NCBI GenBank assembly: GCA_963706425.1
Contig: CAVPMN010000020.1
Coordinates: 620,001 to 684,000 of the forward strand
Origin: CAVPMN01 sp963706425
GTDB lineage: Bacteria > Actinomycetota > Acidimicrobiia > Acidimicrobiales > Acidimicrobilacustridaceae
Direction: 5' to 3'
DNA length: 64,000 bases
In this document: positions 62,790 through 64,000 of the stretch, in pieces
Position numbering within the stretch: position 1 is the stretch's first letter
Layout: every line of letters begins with the position of its first letter
The notes under the pieces: generated by a model
Databases searched by the model: none
What the model was told of the DNA's origin: nothing
What the model saw: only the letters and a program-made list of their open reading frames with translations
Translations under genes and position numbers: made by a program

Positions 62790-64000
62790 TGCATCCCCTC
62801 AGGCCGTCGTGTGAGCCAGGGTAGCAACTGCTCGGCGGCACCGACGCTGGTGTCGGGCTCACGCAGCTCCTCCACGCGCAGCTTGAGCCAACCCATCTCG
62901 CGCGAGGCCGCGGCGAACGTTTCGGGATCGTCTGCCAGCCGGGTGCGAGCCTGCAGATCGACGAGTGCCCGACGGGCGGCGACCTCGATGAGCCGGGCGG
63001 CCACGTCGTGTGGGTCGGCCTCCGACTCCTCCACCGCGATGCGCTGGAGCAGGTCGGCGGCGCCGGGATCGGTGTGCTCGATGGCATCTCTGACCGATCC
63101 GTGCGCAGCCAAGGCGCGATACGCCGACAGGGCCCGCTCGTCGCCGAAGAGGATCTCGTCGAGCCACGGCGCCATGGTGTCGGGTTGTTGCACGAGCAAA
63201 CGCAAGGCCTCCACCTCGGGGCCGTCACGGAGCGACTGACGTCGCACCGGGCGCGCCTCGGCGACCACCTTGCCCCGCGCTCCATCGCGCCGCGGATCGC
63301 GCTGTCCACCGGGGTCGCGCCGCAGGTTGCGCAGCCGATCGGGATCGAGCCGACAGCGCGACGCCACCTCCATCAGGTACTGATCTCGCACCAGGCTGCT
63401 GGGGTGCTCCCCCACCACGTCGAGCGCGGCCTCGGCGGCCCTGGCCCGGCCCTCGGCGGTGGAGAGGTCGGCCGCGTCGAGCACCCGGTTGACCCGGAAG
63501 GCGAGGAAGGGCACGGCCCCCTCGACCGCGGCCCGCAGGGCGTCGGGGTCACGGCGGGCCAGGTCGGCGGGGTCGACGCCTGACGGCAGGGCGGCCACGG
63601 CCACGTCGAGATCGTGGGCCCGCTCCCAGGCGTAGAAGCGGTCGGCCGCGTTCTGGCCGGCGGCATCGGCGTCGAACGCCAACACCACCCGCTTGGCGAA
63701 GCTGCGCAACAGCCGCACGTGGTCTTCGGTCAACGCCGTGCCGCACGTGGCCACGGCACGGGGCACGCCGGCCTCGGCGAAGCCGATGACATCGGTGTAG
63801 CCCTCGCACACCACCGCTTCATCGGCGGCCACCACGTCGGACTTCACCCAGTTGAGCCCGTAGAGCACCTTGCTCTTGGCGTAGATCGCGCTCTCGGCCG
63901 AGTTCTTGTACTTCGGCCCGTCGGCTCCAGGCAGGATGCGACCGCCGAAGCCCACCGGGCGGCCCTCGGCATCGAAGATCGGGAACAGCACCCGACCCCG
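62786..64000 (-). CDS. dnaG: DNA primase DnaG, C-terminal part; N-terminus beyond right edge
   Basis: About 405 codons present, the frame open at the window edge (RGRVLFPIFDAEGRPVGFGG). The TOPRIM core is visible: VVCEGYTDVIGFAEAGVPRA and VVLAFDADAAGQNAADRF provide the catalytic Glu and the DxD. The C-terminal helicase-binding region is diverged, as usual in actinobacteria (GAAEQLLPWLTRRPEGMQ at the end). The N-terminal zinc-binding domain lies outside the window. It makes the RNA primers for replication. Co-transcribed with rpoD. Confidence 0.95.
   Translation of the reverse strand, partial: RGRVLFPIFDAEGRPVGFGGRILPGADGPKYKNSAESAIYAKSKVLYGLNWVKSDVVAADEAVVCEGYTDVIGFAEAGVPRAVATCGTALTEDHVRLLRSFAKRVVLAFDADAAGQNAADRFYAWERAHDLDVAVAALPSGVDPADLARRDPDALRAAVEGAVPFLAFRVNRVLDAADLSTAEGRARAAEAALDVVGEHPSSLVRDQYLMEVASRCRLDPDRLRNLRRDPGGQRDPRRDGARGKVVAEARPVRRQSLRDGPEVEALRLLVQQPDTMAPWLDEILFGDERALSAYRALAAHGSVRDAIEHTDPGAADLLQRIAVEESEADPHDVAARLIEVAARRALVDLQARTRLADDPETFAAASREMGWLKLRVEELREPDTSVGAAEQLLPWLTRRPEGMQ

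Overview
The window is chromosomal DNA of a high-GC actinobacterium. Gene content (dnaG next to rpoD with a 4-base overlap, many TetR regulators, class III nucleotide cyclases, a CYP153-like P450, Coq4-like and DUF3558-like proteins, frequent GTG/TTG starts and apparent leaderless -10/start spacing) suggests the class Acidimicrobiia, but that placement is an inference from content, not from a search.

Layout. 1-8 kb: a BTAD/AAA regulator running off the left edge, a small-protein/nucleotidyltransferase pair, a VapBC module, and a cyclase-AAA-TPR signalling protein. 8-18.6 kb: SAM methyltransferases paired with TetR regulators, an SRPBCC protein, exported GerMN and lipoproteins, a membrane-anchored alpha/beta hydrolase and a hydrolase-cyclase fusion. 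18.8-48.7 kb: an accessory zone. It carries four degenerate copies of a tRNA-Val-derived repeat, all in the same orientation and all on the 3' side of the one intact tRNA-Val (48674-48747), as expected for serial integration at that tRNA. Inside are two Calx-beta surface proteins whose stop codons sit 8-14 bases from a repeat copy, a subtilase, a second VapBC, a CYP153/hydrolase/esterase/alcohol dehydrogenase group with TetR and AraC regulators, two more hydrolase-cyclase fusions, a tandem family of small Cys-rich membrane proteins, and relics of nucleases and of a response regulator. 48.7-64 kb: a more ordinary core region with Coq4-like, PPOX, Nudix, IMPase, phosphoribosyltransferase, glycosyltransferases, tRNA-Met, tRNA-Asn, sigma factor RpoD and the C-terminal part of primase DnaG.

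Themes. (1) Cyclic-nucleotide signalling is overrepresented: five class III cyclase genes, three fused to an alpha/beta-hydrolase module that lacks the nucleophilic serine, plus two tail relics of vanished or displaced cyclase copies. (2) Many regulators sit next to their target with a clear palindromic operator, and several appear to be read from leaderless transcripts. (3) At least a dozen genes with intact domains are broken by single-base frame changes; this looks more like consensus error in the assembly than decay, so those genes are given as whole CDS features with the break noted. Short true relics are given as pseudogenes.
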